A stretch of 41,361 nt of DNA, taken from positions 1 through 41,361 of the forward strand of contig CADAKH010000022.1 in NCBI GenBank assembly GCA_902788505.1, read 5' to 3'. The notes under the pieces are model-generated. The model did no database searches. It had not been told where the DNA came from and saw nothing but the letters and a program-made list of their open reading frames with translations. Within the stretch, counting starts at the first letter, position 1. Every line of letters begins with the position of its first letter. Both the position numbers and the translations under genes were made by a program. The stretch comes from Oscillospiraceae bacterium (lineage in GTDB: Bacteria; Bacillota; Clostridia; Saccharofermentanales; Saccharofermentanaceae). Below are positions 23,052 to 32,121 of this stretch, one piece after another.

Positions 23052-26000
23052 TTATTCCGCACTCTTCAAAGATTCCGCCATGTCGATCTTCTCGATCTTT
23101 GCACGCATGACGAGGTTTACTATTGCCGAGAATGCGAGAACCATCGCAAGTGAATAGACATAACTCATAGGCACGATACGGAGATCATAGGTGACCATAT
23201 CCATCTCTATCTGTGCCATTACGAACCTGTGCAGAAGGAATCCCGACGGAAGCCCCACGAGATATCCCATTATTACGAGCATGATGTTTTCACGCGTGAC
23301 ATAGGCGCCTGTCTCGATCCTGTTAAAGCCCATTACCTTCAGCGTGGCGATCTCTCTGATACGCTCGGTGATATTGATATTATTCAGGTTAAAAAGGACT
23401 ATGAACGCCAGCGAAGCGGCGCTTACAATGACCAGGATGATGACATAGTTCATCCTGTCGATGGTATTGGCAAAGCTGAGTCTGGAATCCCTGGTGGCAG
23501 CCCAGTTCTTCAGGTCGTAATTATCAGACAGATATGAGGCGAACTTATATACATCGGAATATTCTTCACTGTCAGTTGCTATAAGGATAGTCTCAGGTGT
23601 ATAGGGCTTGCCGAAGAACTGCCTGTAAGTTTCGGGAGTCATCATGACATAGTGGAATGTGTAGTTCATGAATACCGCACCTACTTTGAGCGTTACCTCA
23701 TGCTCATCATCGCCGTATAACAGGGTGATCTCATCTCCGGGCTTTACTTTATTCTTGTCGGCAAGCTTTTGGGAGATCGCAACCTCGCCGTTTTTGGGCC
23801 AGCCGAGATCTTCGCCCGTCTTGTAATCGTTAATTCCGAAAAGCTTTGAGATGTCGGGCGAATCGGATATGAATAATCCGACGTCACGCACATAGCCTGA
23901 GGAACTGTTCTTGGCCGTGTCACTCTTTACGACAGCGTAATCGTAGTTAACTCCTGCGAACTCTCCTGCCGCCCTTGCTGCCTCATCGAGCTCATACTGT
24001 CTGTATTTATCGTCGAAAGATACCGAAAGGTCATACTTCAGGATATTGTCGTACTGGACATCTACAACATTGCAGATCGAATCGTAAAGGCCGAATGCGG
24101 TAAGCAGCAGCGCCGTGCATCCTGCGATACCCACGATCATCATCCACATTCTTCTCTTAAAGCGGAATACATTTCTTATTGAAACCTTGTGAAGGAACTT
24201 CATCCTTTTCCAGATGAAACCGACATATTCAAGGAAGATACGCTTGCCGGGGAGCGGTGCCTTCGGCCTTATGAGTTCGGCGGGCATTCCCTTGAGAGCC
24301 GAGAGCGCAGTAAATACAGTTACTCCGACCGTGCAAAGGAGCGATACTGCCAGAGACAGTACAAACAGCGGGATGCTCGTCGTGAAAGATATCTTGGAAA
24401 AGCCGTACATCATCGCATAGACTTCCCAGATGACCGCCGGGAAAAGCTTGGTGCCGCCCATGAATCCGAGGACGCTTCCCAGTACGGAAGCAGAGCCTGC
24501 ATAGATTGCATATTTCATTACGATCGAGAAATCCGAATAACCCAGGGCTCTCATCGTTCCGATTATTCCTCTCTCGTCATTTACCATGCGGCTCATCGTC
24601 GTGGAGCATACAAGTGCCGCGATCGCAAAAAAGAATACCGGGAATACCGCAGACACACCGTCAACGATCTTCGAGTCGTTATCAAAGCACACATATCCGG
24701 TGTTCTTGTCTCTGCCGAGAATATAAGTCTCAGGAGAGTCAACGCTCTCAAGCAGGCTGTATCCGTAAACGATGCCCGATCTGTAAACTGTATCTGCCGT
24801 GTACGAATATTCCGTATAGCCCTTCCAGAGCTCGTAAACCCCGTTATGATATTCCTTCCAGCCGTCATCTATCTTCTGCTGTGCTTCTTCTATCTGGATA
24901 AGTCCGTCCCTGTACTGTGCCATTCCCGAAGCATACTGTGAGTATGCGGAATCGTACTGGGCCTTTGAATTCTCATACTGCTCAAGCCCCATTTCATACT
25001 GGATCTTGTCGGAAATATAAGCCTGGTATTTTTTGTTGTAGTCGGAGAGCTTGTCTTCATATGTCTTCTGCTTCTCATCCAAAGCAGTCTCCATGTCGTC
25101 AAAACCTGCTGCATATTCTTCAAGCTCAGCGATCTCGTTATTTGCATCTTCTATAAGCTGCCTGTAGTTTGCAAGCGATTCTTCCTGCGTTGCTATCTGT
25201 GCTTCGATCCTCTGTCTTTCGATGTCGGACAAAGGCTGCTCGAGACTTGCTTTGTTATTGGCGATCCCTGCTTCCAAAGAAGCGACAGTCGATTCATAAG
25301 TTGATATGGAGAACTTAAGAGATGTTATCCTTGAAGATGTCTCTGTCCTTGCAGTCCTCAGATCCGCACGGCCGTCAAAGATCTCCTGATAGAGCGCATC
25401 TATATCTTCTTTCAGGCTGTCCAGTTCGTCCTTCTCCCTGTCTGCTCTCTCGCCTGCCGCATCGACCAGAACTTTCGATGAAGTAAGCTCTGCCCGGTAG
25501 TCGCTTAGCTGCTCCCACGACTCGTCAAGCTGCGCCTTGCCGTCATCAAGCTCCTTGCGCTTCTTGTCGAGTTCGGCCTGGCCGTCCTCCAATTCCTTCT
25601 TTGCATCGTCGAGTTTTTTCCTCGCATCTTCTATCTCATCCCATGCATCGCTGATCCCGTCGTTGAATTCATCAACGCCGTCGTAGAGCTTGTCGTATTC
25701 TTCTCTGAGCATGGATTCGAATCTGTCGCTTATGATGCTCTTTAATGCGACCTTATACTGCTTCTCGGCATTTTCCGCCCAATCCTTGTATTCATCGGAA
25801 TAAATGTAAAGCCCGGTATTGGCATAAAGATAAGCCTCGGTATAGTATTCGGTGTCGAAAGCTTCAGGAAGCGCGCAAACATAATAAGAGATGCTGCCCG
25901 AACCTTCGTTGGAAGTTCCTCTCTGGAAGTTCATAAAGGCCGGTGTTCTCGCAGTTCCTACAACCGTGTATTCCTTATACTTGAACATCTCCATGGATGT

Positions 26001-26462
26001 CTTGGAAGTCTCTTCTGAAATAACGAGTTTAGTGCCGGGTTCGATCGTTGGGAAATGATACGCATCGATAACAATCTCGTCAGGTCTCAGCGGCAGCCTT
26101 CCCGACTCAAGACTTAATCGGTTTACATTCTGCGTGATGGACAGGAATTTTACCGTATCAGTACTCTGGTTGTCACCCAGAACAGCTGAACAGTCCACTG
26201 AATATGCGCCTTCGACGACACATCCGGTACGCTTCTGAAGCTCATTTATATCCTCATCGTTGAAACCTATCGTAGAAAGAAGCCTGAAGTCGAAGAGACA
26301 ATAGTTCTTCGCATAAATATCTGCCGTATAGACAAACGACGGAGTGGTTACTTTTAATCCCGCGAAAAATCCCACGCCCAGAGCGATTATCGCAAAGATT
26401 GCGAGGAACCTCGGAAGTGTCATCTTTATCGATCTTAAGATTGTCTTTACGTAGGGACTCAT
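23052..26462 (-). CDS. Large FtsX/MacB-type permease with coiled coil
   Basis: A ~1136-residue membrane protein. One membrane segment near the N-terminus is followed by an extracytoplasmic domain (to about 250), then a long coiled coil (about 265-560) with repeats such as DDAKKELEDGQAELDKKR, then four-helix FtsX domains around 615-770 and 1010-1130. It pairs with the preceding ATPase as a type VII ABC system; these use ATP to drive movements outside the membrane for export, signalling or lipoprotein handling rather than bulk transport. The ATG at 26462 overlaps the ATPase stop (TAATG); an in-frame GTG two codons earlier is less likely. Last gene of the proS operon. Confidence 0.92.
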   Translation of the reverse strand: MSPYVKTILRSIKMTLPRFLAIFAIIALGVGFFAGLKVTTPSFVYTADIYAKNYCLFDFRLLSTIGFNDEDINELQKRTGCVVEGAYSVDCSAVLGDNQSTDTVKFLSITQNVNRLSLESGRLPLRPDEIVIDAYHFPTIEPGTKLVISEETSKTSMEMFKYKEYTVVGTARTPAFMNFQRGTSNEGSGSISYYVCALPEAFDTEYYTEAYLYANTGLYIYSDEYKDWAENAEKQYKVALKSIISDRFESMLREEYDKLYDGVDEFNDGISDAWDEIEDARKKLDDAKKELEDGQAELDKKRKELDDGKAQLDESWEQLSDYRAELTSSKVLVDAAGERADREKDELDSLKEDIDALYQEIFDGRADLRTARTETSSRITSLKFSISTYESTVASLEAGIANNKASLEQPLSDIERQRIEAQIATQEESLANYRQLIEDANNEIAELEEYAAGFDDMETALDEKQKTYEDKLSDYNKKYQAYISDKIQYEMGLEQYENSKAQYDSAYSQYASGMAQYRDGLIQIEEAQQKIDDGWKEYHNGVYELWKGYTEYSYTADTVYRSGIVYGYSLLESVDSPETYILGRDKNTGYVCFDNDSKIVDGVSAVFPVFFFAIAALVCSTTMSRMVNDERGIIGTMRALGYSDFSIVMKYAIYAGSASVLGSVLGFMGGTKLFPAVIWEVYAMMYGFSKISFTTSIPLFVLSLAVSLLCTVGVTVFTALSALKGMPAELIRPKAPLPGKRIFLEYVGFIWKRMKFLHKVSIRNVFRFKRRMWMMIVGIAGCTALLLTAFGLYDSICNVVDVQYDNILKYDLSVSFDDKYRQYELDEAARAAGEFAGVNYDYAVVKSDTAKNSSSGYVRDVGLFISDSPDISKLFGINDYKTGEDLGWPKNGEVAISQKLADKNKVKPGDEITLLYGDDEHEVTLKVGAVFMNYTFHYVMMTPETYRQFFGKPYTPETILIATDSEEYSDVYKFASYLSDNYDLKNWAATRDSRLSFANTIDRMNYVIILVIVSAASLAFIVLFNLNNINITERIREIATLKVMGFNRIETGAYVTRENIMLVIMGYLVGLPSGFLLHRFVMAQIEMDMVTYDLRIVPMSYVYSLAMVLAFSAIVNLVMRAKIEKIDMAESLKSAE

Positions 26463-27163
26463 TACCACTCTAATGTTTCAACGTTAACGGGATTCTCGTT
26501 AACGATATTGCTCGTGATCTTTCCGTTCTTGACCCTTATGACTCTGTCAGCCATAGCGGCAAGTGCGGAGTTGTGCGTGATTATTACTACAGTCATGCCC
26601 TTCTCGGTGCTTAAGGACTGAAGGAGCTTCAATATCGCTTTTCCCGTCTGGTAATCAAGCGCACCTGTCGGCTCGTCGCACAAAAGGAGTTTCGGATTTT
26701 TGGCTATCGCTCTCGCTATGGATACTCTCTGCTGCTCACCGCCCGAGAGCTGCGCCGGAAAGTTATTCTTTCTGTCAGAAAGACCGACCTCATCCATGAG
26801 AAGATCGCAGCTGATCGGATCTTTTACGAGCTGCGCCGCCATCTCGACATTCTCATATGCGGTAAGGTTCGGAATGAGATTGTAGAACTGGAAAACGAAT
26901 CCTACGTTCTGTCTTCTGAAGAGCGCAAGTTCATTCGTTCCGAGCACGGATATCTCTTTGCCGTCCAGGAAAACCCTTCCGGAAGTTAGTCTGTCCATGC
27001 CGCCAAGGATATTCAGAAGTGTCGTTTTGCCGGCACCCGACTGGCCCAGGATAACGCAGAGCTCACCCTTTTCGATGAAGAAGTCACAGCCGTCAAGTGC
27101 AGTAACATTTACCGAACCGGTCTTGTAGATCTTCTTAACATCTCGAAATTCAATATAAGACAT
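26462..27163 (-). CDS. MacB/LolD-type ABC ATPase
   Basis: A ~233-residue ATPase partnering the FtsX-type permease. Walker A is GQSGAGKTT (about residues 39-47), the signature is [14 protein letters not shown] (about 142-155), Walker B is [12 protein letters not shown] and the H-loop is [22 protein letters not shown] is the usual N-terminus of the family, and the ATG at 27163 has GGAGAG six bases upstream, so the longer open frame to 27295 is not used. It starts 38 bases after the transglutaminase-like gene. Confidence 0.93.
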   Translation of the reverse strand: MSYIEFRDVKKIYKTGSVNVTALDGCDFFIEKGELCVILGQSGAGKTTLLNILGGMDRLTSGRVFLDGKEISVLGTNELALFRRQNVGFVFQFYNLIPNLTAYENVEMAAQLVKDPISCDLLMDEVGLSDRKNNFPAQLSGGEQQRVSIARAIAKNPKLLLCDEPTGALDYQTGKAILKLLQSLSTEKGMTVVIITHNSALAAMADRVIRVKNGKITSNIVNENPVNVETLEW

Positions 27164-27168
27164 ATAAA

Positions 27169-27174
27169 CTCTCC
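27169..27174 (-). promoter_or_regulatory. RBS fixing the ATPase start
   Basis: GGAGAG six bases before ATG at 27163; rejects the 44-codon upstream extension. Confidence 0.8.
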
Positions 27175-27201
27175 GTGTGCTTAAAGGCGCACACATAACA
27201 A

Positions 27202-28686
27202 TTAATTCCTTACTTCGATATACATCGGCTGCAGATCGTAATCTGATGCAATATAAGACCAATCGGAAGGAACACTCAGATAAAGTCTCGGACAATCGTC
27301 AAACGCCCAGCTTCCGCATGAGACCACAGAATCAGGAACTCTTGCATAACACAGTTCATCGCAGTAGCAGAATGCCTGCGTGCCTATGGATTCACAGCCT
27401 TCAGGAATGTAAACATACTCAAGGTCCTCACATGTGTTGAAGGCATAATCACCGATCCTGATAACCGTATCCGGAAGCACGACCGTCGTCAGAAGATCGC
27501 AGTCGTCAAAACACCATTCGCCGATCTCGTCGATGTAGCAGTCCTCTGTGAATACGATCCTGTTAAATCCGTTAACATCATCAGGCATCTGAAGCCTACC
27601 GTATCCGGATATATAACATACGCCGTCTCTCGTGATCTCATAGGTGGCATAATCGCCGCAGTAGCCTGCCGTGGGCTGGCAGTGCGTTGTATCCGCATCA
27701 AGTATCCTGTGATCGTTCGAGAAAGACTCGAGCGGCAAAAGATAGTACAGTGTCGCATTCTCGTATACTTCAATGTCATTAGGGCCGTTATAATATCTCG
27801 ACATGTCATAAGTCGGATCTACAAAATACCACTTGTCACCGAGATAAACAGCGGCCCATGCGTGATCGGCATAATCGTCAGTCGACGGGGTATAACCTAT
27901 CATATCCTCATAACTTCCCATACCGATACCGAACTCAACTACCGCAGGGATCCCCTGTGCTCTGCAAAGAGCGGCAAAAGCATTGCCGAATCCTTCGCAT
28001 ATAGACTTTCCGTCTCTTATGACATCGACGGCACTGTCCTGATATCCGCCGGTATCACCGCCTGCTTCGTCATTGTCATATGCCATCTCGTGAGCGATGT
28101 AAACATATATGCGGTAGACCTTTTCCCAGTCGTCAGCAGCACCTTCGCATATCCTGTCAGAATATCCGATGAGGACCGGATCGTCGCACTCGATATCATT
28201 CTGAGACTCGAGGCACTCTCTCAAAGACTCTTCGTCTGTCCACATCTCCTCGCATGACTTGAGATTATAATCATAGTTAGGTGACTTCCAGAAATAGATA
28301 TTGTCTCCGCTCTTGAAAATAATGTTGTTGCCATTATCAACGGACCTTCCGAAAGCCTCATAAGTAAGAGTCAGATAGTAGAGTTCATCTTCACTCATGC
28401 TGCTTGCAAGTTCCAGATCGAAAGTTGTTCCGCCTCTGGTAAATGTCCTGACGGTCTTCAAAGTCTTGCACTTGGAAAGAGTTATGTTGTACTCCCTGTT
28501 TTCGCTTGACTCGAAAATGGCCCTGTCTCCGGTAAGACACATATACAGAGTAGAGCCGTCAGCCAGAGTCAATTCATAACCTTCATATGAAGCAGGAGTG
28601 AAAGTGCCTTTCCTGAGAAGTCCCGGAAAAGCATTAAGGGTAATGGATACGCAAAGGATTATGGATGCGGCTACCCTCAAAAACAC
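27202..28686 (-). CDS. Secreted transglutaminase-like / leucine-rich repeat protein
   Basis: A 494-residue exported protein. A signal peptide (1-20) is followed by a domain of unknown function and a transglutaminase-like core at about 180-300: Cys in GKSICEGFGNAFAALCRAQG, His in DYADHAWAAVYLG and Asp in KWYFVDPTYD, the Cys-His-Asp triad. The C-terminus (about 375-480) carries BspA-type leucine-rich repeats, for example LPDTVIRIGDYAFNTCEDL. Such proteins may cleave or crosslink peptides on the cell surface and bind via the repeats. Start is GTG two bases after the proS stop, with AAGGAG upstream; it is cotranscribed with proS and the ABC pair. Confidence 0.88.
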   Translation of the reverse strand: MFLRVAASIILCVSITLNAFPGLLRKGTFTPASYEGYELTLADGSTLYMCLTGDRAIFESSENREYNITLSKCKTLKTVRTFTRGGTTFDLELASSMSEDELYYLTLTYEAFGRSVDNGNNIIFKSGDNIYFWKSPNYDYNLKSCEEMWTDEESLRECLESQNDIECDDPVLIGYSDRICEGAADDWEKVYRIYVYIAHEMAYDNDEAGGDTGGYQDSAVDVIRDGKSICEGFGNAFAALCRAQGIPAVVEFGIGMGSYEDMIGYTPSTDDYADHAWAAVYLGDKWYFVDPTYDMSRYYNGPNDIEVYENATLYYLLPLESFSNDHRILDADTTHCQPTAGYCGDYATYEITRDGVCYISGYGRLQMPDDVNGFNRIVFTEDCYIDEIGEWCFDDCDLLTTVVLPDTVIRIGDYAFNTCEDLEYVYIPEGCESIGTQAFCYCDELCYARVPDSVVSCGSWAFDDCPRLYLSVPSDWSYIASDYDLQPMYIEVRN

Positions 28687-28688
28687 TA

Positions 28689-30383
28689 TCAGATCTCCTT
28701 GGAAAGCCTGATTGCTTCGTCAACCGTGATCTCGGAAGCTTCGCTTGAATCTCTTCTCTTAACCTCTACGATGCCTTCGCCTGCTCTTCTTCCGACCGTG
28801 ATACGAAGCGGGATACCGAGAAGGTCAGCGTCCTTGAACTTAACGCCGGGGCGCTCGTTTCTGTCATCGATCAGCACTTCGCATCCTGATTTTGTAAGCT
28901 CATCGTAGATCTTCTCTGCTACGCCCATGATCTCCTCATCGTTAGCCTTTGTGGGAACAACGATTACCTTGTAAGGAGCGACGATGGAAGGCCAGATGAT
29001 TCCGTCGTCATCGTGATACTGCTCAATGATCGCAGCAAGTACTCTGGATACGCCGATACCGTAGCATCCCATTACCATGCTGTGTTCCTTACCGTTGTTA
29101 TCAAGGTAAACGCAGCCCAGGGCATCGGAATACTTTGTGCCGAGCTTGAAGATGTGACCAACCTCAACGCCTCTTGCCATGCCGAGCTTACCCTTGCCGC
29201 ACTTGGGGCAGATATCGCCGGCCTTGGCATTTGTAATATCAGCAATCTTATCAGCTTCGAAATCTCTTCCGATGTTAACGTTCTTGAAGTGATAGTCAGT
29301 CTCGCATGCGCCGACTACGAAGTTCTTCATACCTGCAACTTCAGGGTCAACAACGATGTCTACCTTCTGCTTGAGGTTAACAGGGCCTGCAAAACCGACC
29401 TTTGCGCCTGTGATCATCTCAACGTCAGCGAAAGCAGCGAGTTCCATCTCGGTAGCGTCATAGAGATTGCCGAGCTTTGTCTCGTTGATGTCTCTGTCAC
29501 CTCTGCACATGGCAGCAACGAACTTGCCGTCAATGTTGTAAAGGATAGTCTTTACAAAAGTCTCAGGTCCGCAGTTCAAATAACCACAGAGCTCTTCAAT
29601 AGTCTTAACGTCAGGTGTGTGGATCTTCTCGATAGCGAGTTCTTCTGCTGTTTCAGCCTCGCCTCTTGTCCAGCCTGCCTTCTCCTCATTGGCAGCATAG
29701 CCGCACTCGTCACAGAAACAGATAGCATCCTCACCGACTTCACTCTTAACCATGAACTCCTGTGAACCTGAACCGCCCATTGCGCCTGAATCGGCATCAA
29801 CAATCGTGTAATCCAGGCCGAGTCTGTCAAAGATCGCACGGTAAGCGTCGTACATCTTTTTATAAGAGACGTCGAGACCTGCCTCGTCAACGTCAAAGGA
29901 ATAAGCGTCCTTCATGACGAACTCTCTTGCTCTGATAACGCCGAATCTCGGACGCTTCTCATCTCTGTACTTGTGCTGGATCTGATATAAAGTTACAGGA
30001 AGCTGCTTATAAGATCTGATGGAATCTCTGACAGCCTCTGTGAAGGGCTCTTCGTGTGTAGGACCTAAGCAGAAAGATCTTCCGCCACGGTCTGTAAGTC
30101 TGAACATCTCAGGACCGAACTTCTCCCATCTGCCTGATCCCTGATATGCCTCAGCCGGAAGAAGTGCAGGCATTATAAGCTCCTGTGCGCCGGCCTTGTC
30201 CATCTCTTCCCTGATGACTGCCTCAACCTTACGGTATGTACGGTAACCCATCGGCATGAAGGAATAAACACCGGATGCCATCTTGCGGATCAGGCCCGCT
30301 CTGAGCATCAATCTGTGTGAAGGGATCTCTGCATCTGCAGGTATTTCTCTTTGTGTAGCCAAAAACAGTTCGGAAACTCTCAT
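28689..30383 (-). CDS. proS: Prolyl-tRNA synthetase, bacterial type
   Basis: A 564-residue class II synthetase charging tRNA-Pro. Motif 2 region [24 protein letters not shown] (in parts, about 137-160) and motif 3 [17 protein letters not shown] (about 438-454) frame the active site. Between them (about 225-395) sits the INS editing domain that clears Ala-tRNA-Pro, and the anticodon-binding domain follows (about 465-560). Full length. A good promoter lies upstream; the leader is only about 35 bases, too short for a T-box. First gene of the proS operon. Confidence 0.97.
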   Translation of the reverse strand: MRVSELFLATQREIPADAEIPSHRLMLRAGLIRKMASGVYSFMPMGYRTYRKVEAVIREEMDKAGAQELIMPALLPAEAYQGSGRWEKFGPEMFRLTDRGGRSFCLGPTHEEPFTEAVRDSIRSYKQLPVTLYQIQHKYRDEKRPRFGVIRAREFVMKDAYSFDVDEAGLDVSYKKMYDAYRAIFDRLGLDYTIVDADSGAMGGSGSQEFMVKSEVGEDAICFCDECGYAANEEKAGWTRGEAETAEELAIEKIHTPDVKTIEELCGYLNCGPETFVKTILYNIDGKFVAAMCRGDRDINETKLGNLYDATEMELAAFADVEMITGAKVGFAGPVNLKQKVDIVVDPEVAGMKNFVVGACETDYHFKNVNIGRDFEADKIADITNAKAGDICPKCGKGKLGMARGVEVGHIFKLGTKYSDALGCVYLDNNGKEHSMVMGCYGIGVSRVLAAIIEQYHDDDGIIWPSIVAPYKVIVVPTKANDEEIMGVAEKIYDELTKSGCEVLIDDRNERPGVKFKDADLLGIPLRITVGRRAGEGIVEVKRRDSSEASEITVDEAIRLSKEI

Positions 30384-30422
30384 TTATCTTGCTCCCTATA
30401 TTATTAATATTTTACGGGTGTA

Positions 30423-30451
30423 AGTATATACGAGAGCCCGTGTTTTTGCAA
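30423..30451 (-). promoter_or_regulatory. Promoter of the proS operon
   Basis: Minus strand TTGCAA (30451-30446), 17-base spacer, TATACT (30428-30423), 40 bases before the proS ATG. Confidence 0.75.
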
Positions 30452-30503
30452 TTTAATGTTATTACCCTTCGCTGTTGCAGAATTTGTTCACTGTTCTGAC
30501 CTG

Positions 30504-30553
30504 AAAAAACCAGGCCTCAGGTATGGCAATGCCCGTACTTTCGGCCTGGTTTT
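30504..30553 (-). terminator. Terminator of the 54-residue gene
   Basis: AAAACCAGGCC (30506-30516) pairs perfectly with GGCCTGGTTTT (30543-30553), with a further small stem inside, and the minus strand continues with T residues. It separates the small gene from the proS promoter. Confidence 0.88.
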
Positions 30554-30581
30554 CACTATAAAAATAAGCAACTAATGAAGT

Positions 30582-30746
30582 TTAGAGATCAAGTATTCCT
30601 ATGAGGAAGATAACATCAAGGATGCCGCAAAGTATAAGGATCAGGGCACAAATGATGTATGTGCGTGCACGCTTTTTCTCGACATCGCGCTCTGTCGTGC
30701 CGTAGCTTTCTCGTTTGGCCGGCTTGCGGACACGTCCCAACGACAT
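30582..30746 (-). CDS. 54-residue single-pass membrane peptide
   Basis: A small gene of unknown function: MSLGRVRKPAKRESYG opens a basic, charged N-terminal half (1-29), then a hydrophobic helix TYIICALILILCGILDVI (about 29-46) and a short end. The ATG has a GGGGGTG site about six bases upstream, and a strong terminator begins 29 bases after the stop, so it is a complete stand-alone unit. A TATAAT lies at 30787-30792 without a clear -35. Orientation with a basic cytoplasmic N-terminus fits a small membrane regulator or stress peptide, but no homologue is recognised. Confidence 0.7.
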   Translation of the reverse strand: MSLGRVRKPAKRESYGTTERDVEKKRARTYIICALILILCGILDVIFLIGILDL

Positions 30747-31045
30747 CAGATCACCCCCTCACATTTTTCTCCTTCGCGGTGTCTAGATTATAGACGCTAA
30801 CAATATGTCATGCTTTGCAGAGTTGTGACAATCAATTTACATATTTCAAAAACGCTTTGAACAAAATGAGATTAGTGGTATAAGGCCGGCCCGTATCTTT
30901 GGCATATTGCGACAACCCGAAGCTGAAACTCACCCAAAAATACCCACTTTTTCACTTAGAATGCCCTAAAACACAAGTATGATATAATAATCTTGTAATT
31001 ATGCGCATATATAAAATGCATGGAAAATAAGGAGAAACAAGGGAT
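30747..31045. other. Divergent intergenic region
   Basis: No gene seen. It holds a possible -10 (TATAAT, minus, 30792-30787) for the 54-residue gene at its left end and the extended -10 promoter of the SH3-3D gene at its right end. The middle (30800-30975) shows no repeat or hairpin that I can support. Confidence 0.5.
30980..30988 (+). promoter_or_regulatory. Extended -10 promoter of the SH3-3D gene
   Basis: TGATATAAT: a TG one base before a perfect TATAAT. No -35 hexamer at the right distance, as is usual for extended -10 promoters. The start codon is 57 bases downstream. Confidence 0.6.
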
Positions 31046-32047
31046 TTGAAACTTGTTGGAGTAAAAGAATTCTATAACATTACGCGTGCTAAGGTCATCT
31101 CAGCCGCTAATTGTGCTGTGTTGGTTGTTGTCTGCGCAATAGCTACATTTACCGTTGATACTGCACTTAATTCAACGACAGTTGCTGCCCAACCCGTTGA
31201 GACAACATCCGATGCCTTCAATCCTGAACAGCCGGATCCCACAGTAACTGATGCAACTGAAGCACCGGAACCTTCCGGAAGCGCAGCCCCTTCAACAGTA
31301 ACATCCGCGCCTGTAGAGACTTCCGCACCTGCTGCTACCGCTGCGACATCTGTGACAGAAGAAACAGCCGAGACATCTGAGACTGAAGAGACTGAAGAGA
31401 CCGAAGCTTCTTCCCCTGCCGAGACAACAGAGAAAGTTACCGAAAAAGAATTATATCTTGCAGTTTACGCTACAACGGCGATCAATGTCAGATCAGGCCC
31501 GGGCACAGATTACGATGTCGTAAAGAGCCTTAATGCAGGCGATCAGATCGACGTTATCGCTGAGACTTCAAACGGCTGGTACAAGACATATAACGGCAAC
31601 TATGTAAGCAAAGATTATGTTTCCGAGACAAAGCCCGCTTCCACTCCGAAGACAACTTCCAGACAGACGGAAGCCGAATCCACAACAAGAGAGGAAACTA
31701 CTGCAGAGGAAGAGACAACGACCGAAGCCGAGGTTGAGACACCTTCCGGCAACGGTAATACATGCACGATCACCTTCTACGGCCCCCAGTCCAACGGTGA
31801 CGGCACTTACAACAACAGTACAGCCACAGGAACCACATGTACCGAAGGCCGTACATGCGCAGCCGACTGGTCCATCTACCCTGCCGGAACAGTAATCTAC
31901 ATCGAGAACGATCCTTTGGGCGGAGACGGTTACTATACCGTTGAAGACAGAGGTCCAGGCGTAAAAGGCTACCATATCGATATCTATGCTGATGACGGAG
32001 AGACCGGAAGTCACCACACGTGCTCCCGCACCGTTTACGCACAGTAA
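31046..32047 (+). CDS. Secreted SH3 and 3D-domain cell wall protein
   Basis: A 333-residue exported protein. Residues 15-45 form an uncleaved or late-cleaved hydrophobic signal; about 50-135 are a Thr/Glu/Ala/Pro-rich stalk; an SH3b domain follows (INVRSGPGTDYDVVKSLNAGD, about 152-195) then a second Thr/Glu linker and a C-terminal 3D domain (CTITFYGPQS to the end) with the Asp residues in VEDRGPGVKGYHIDIYADDG. 3D domains occur in muralytic proteins such as RpfB and YuiC, so peptidoglycan remodelling is the likely role, with SH3b as wall anchor. Start is TTG, 11 bases after AAGGAG. RNase J follows on the same strand. Confidence 0.85.
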   Translation: MKLVGVKEFYNITRAKVISAANCAVLVVVCAIATFTVDTALNSTTVAAQPVETTSDAFNPEQPDPTVTDATEAPEPSGSAAPSTVTSAPVETSAPAATAATSVTEETAETSETEETEETEASSPAETTEKVTEKELYLAVYATTAINVRSGPGTDYDVVKSLNAGDQIDVIAETSNGWYKTYNGNYVSKDYVSETKPASTPKTTSRQTEAESTTREETTAEEETTTEAEVETPSGNGNTCTITFYGPQSNGDGTYNNSTATGTTCTEGRTCAADWSIYPAGTVIYIENDPLGGDGYYTVEDRGPGVKGYHIDIYADDGETGSHHTCSRTVYAQ

Positions 32048-32070
32048 CAGACAAGTAATAACTACGACCT

Positions 32071-32097
32071 GATACTTCTCTTGGAAAGAGGAGTATC
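32071..32097 (+). other. Hairpin between SH3-3D gene and RNase J gene
   Basis: GATACTTCTC (32071-32080) pairs with GAGGAGTATC (32088-32097), ten pairs with one U-G, loop of seven. The following bases are TCTCGTTT, too poor in U for a strong terminator. It could be a weak terminator or an mRNA processing/stability element just ahead of the nuclease gene. Confidence 0.5.
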
Positions 32098-32121
32098 TCT
32101 CGTTTATATAGAGGAACAATT

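Noticed and set aside
24189..24941. 250-codon open frame on the plus strand
   Set aside because: It is the shadow of the coiled-coil permease gene; composition is charged and repetitive without any domain, and no ribosome site precedes it.
25060..25700. Repetitive segment as a DNA tandem repeat or CRISPR-like array
   Set aside because: The periodicity is at protein level (coiled-coil heptads and DGxxELDxG-type text); no conserved DNA repeat and spacer pattern.
29013..29765. 250-codon plus-strand frame opposite proS
   Set aside because: Opposite-strand shadow of a clearly real, highly conserved gene.
30384..30480. T-box leader for proS
   Set aside because: The leader after the promoter is about 35 bases and has no T-box sequence.
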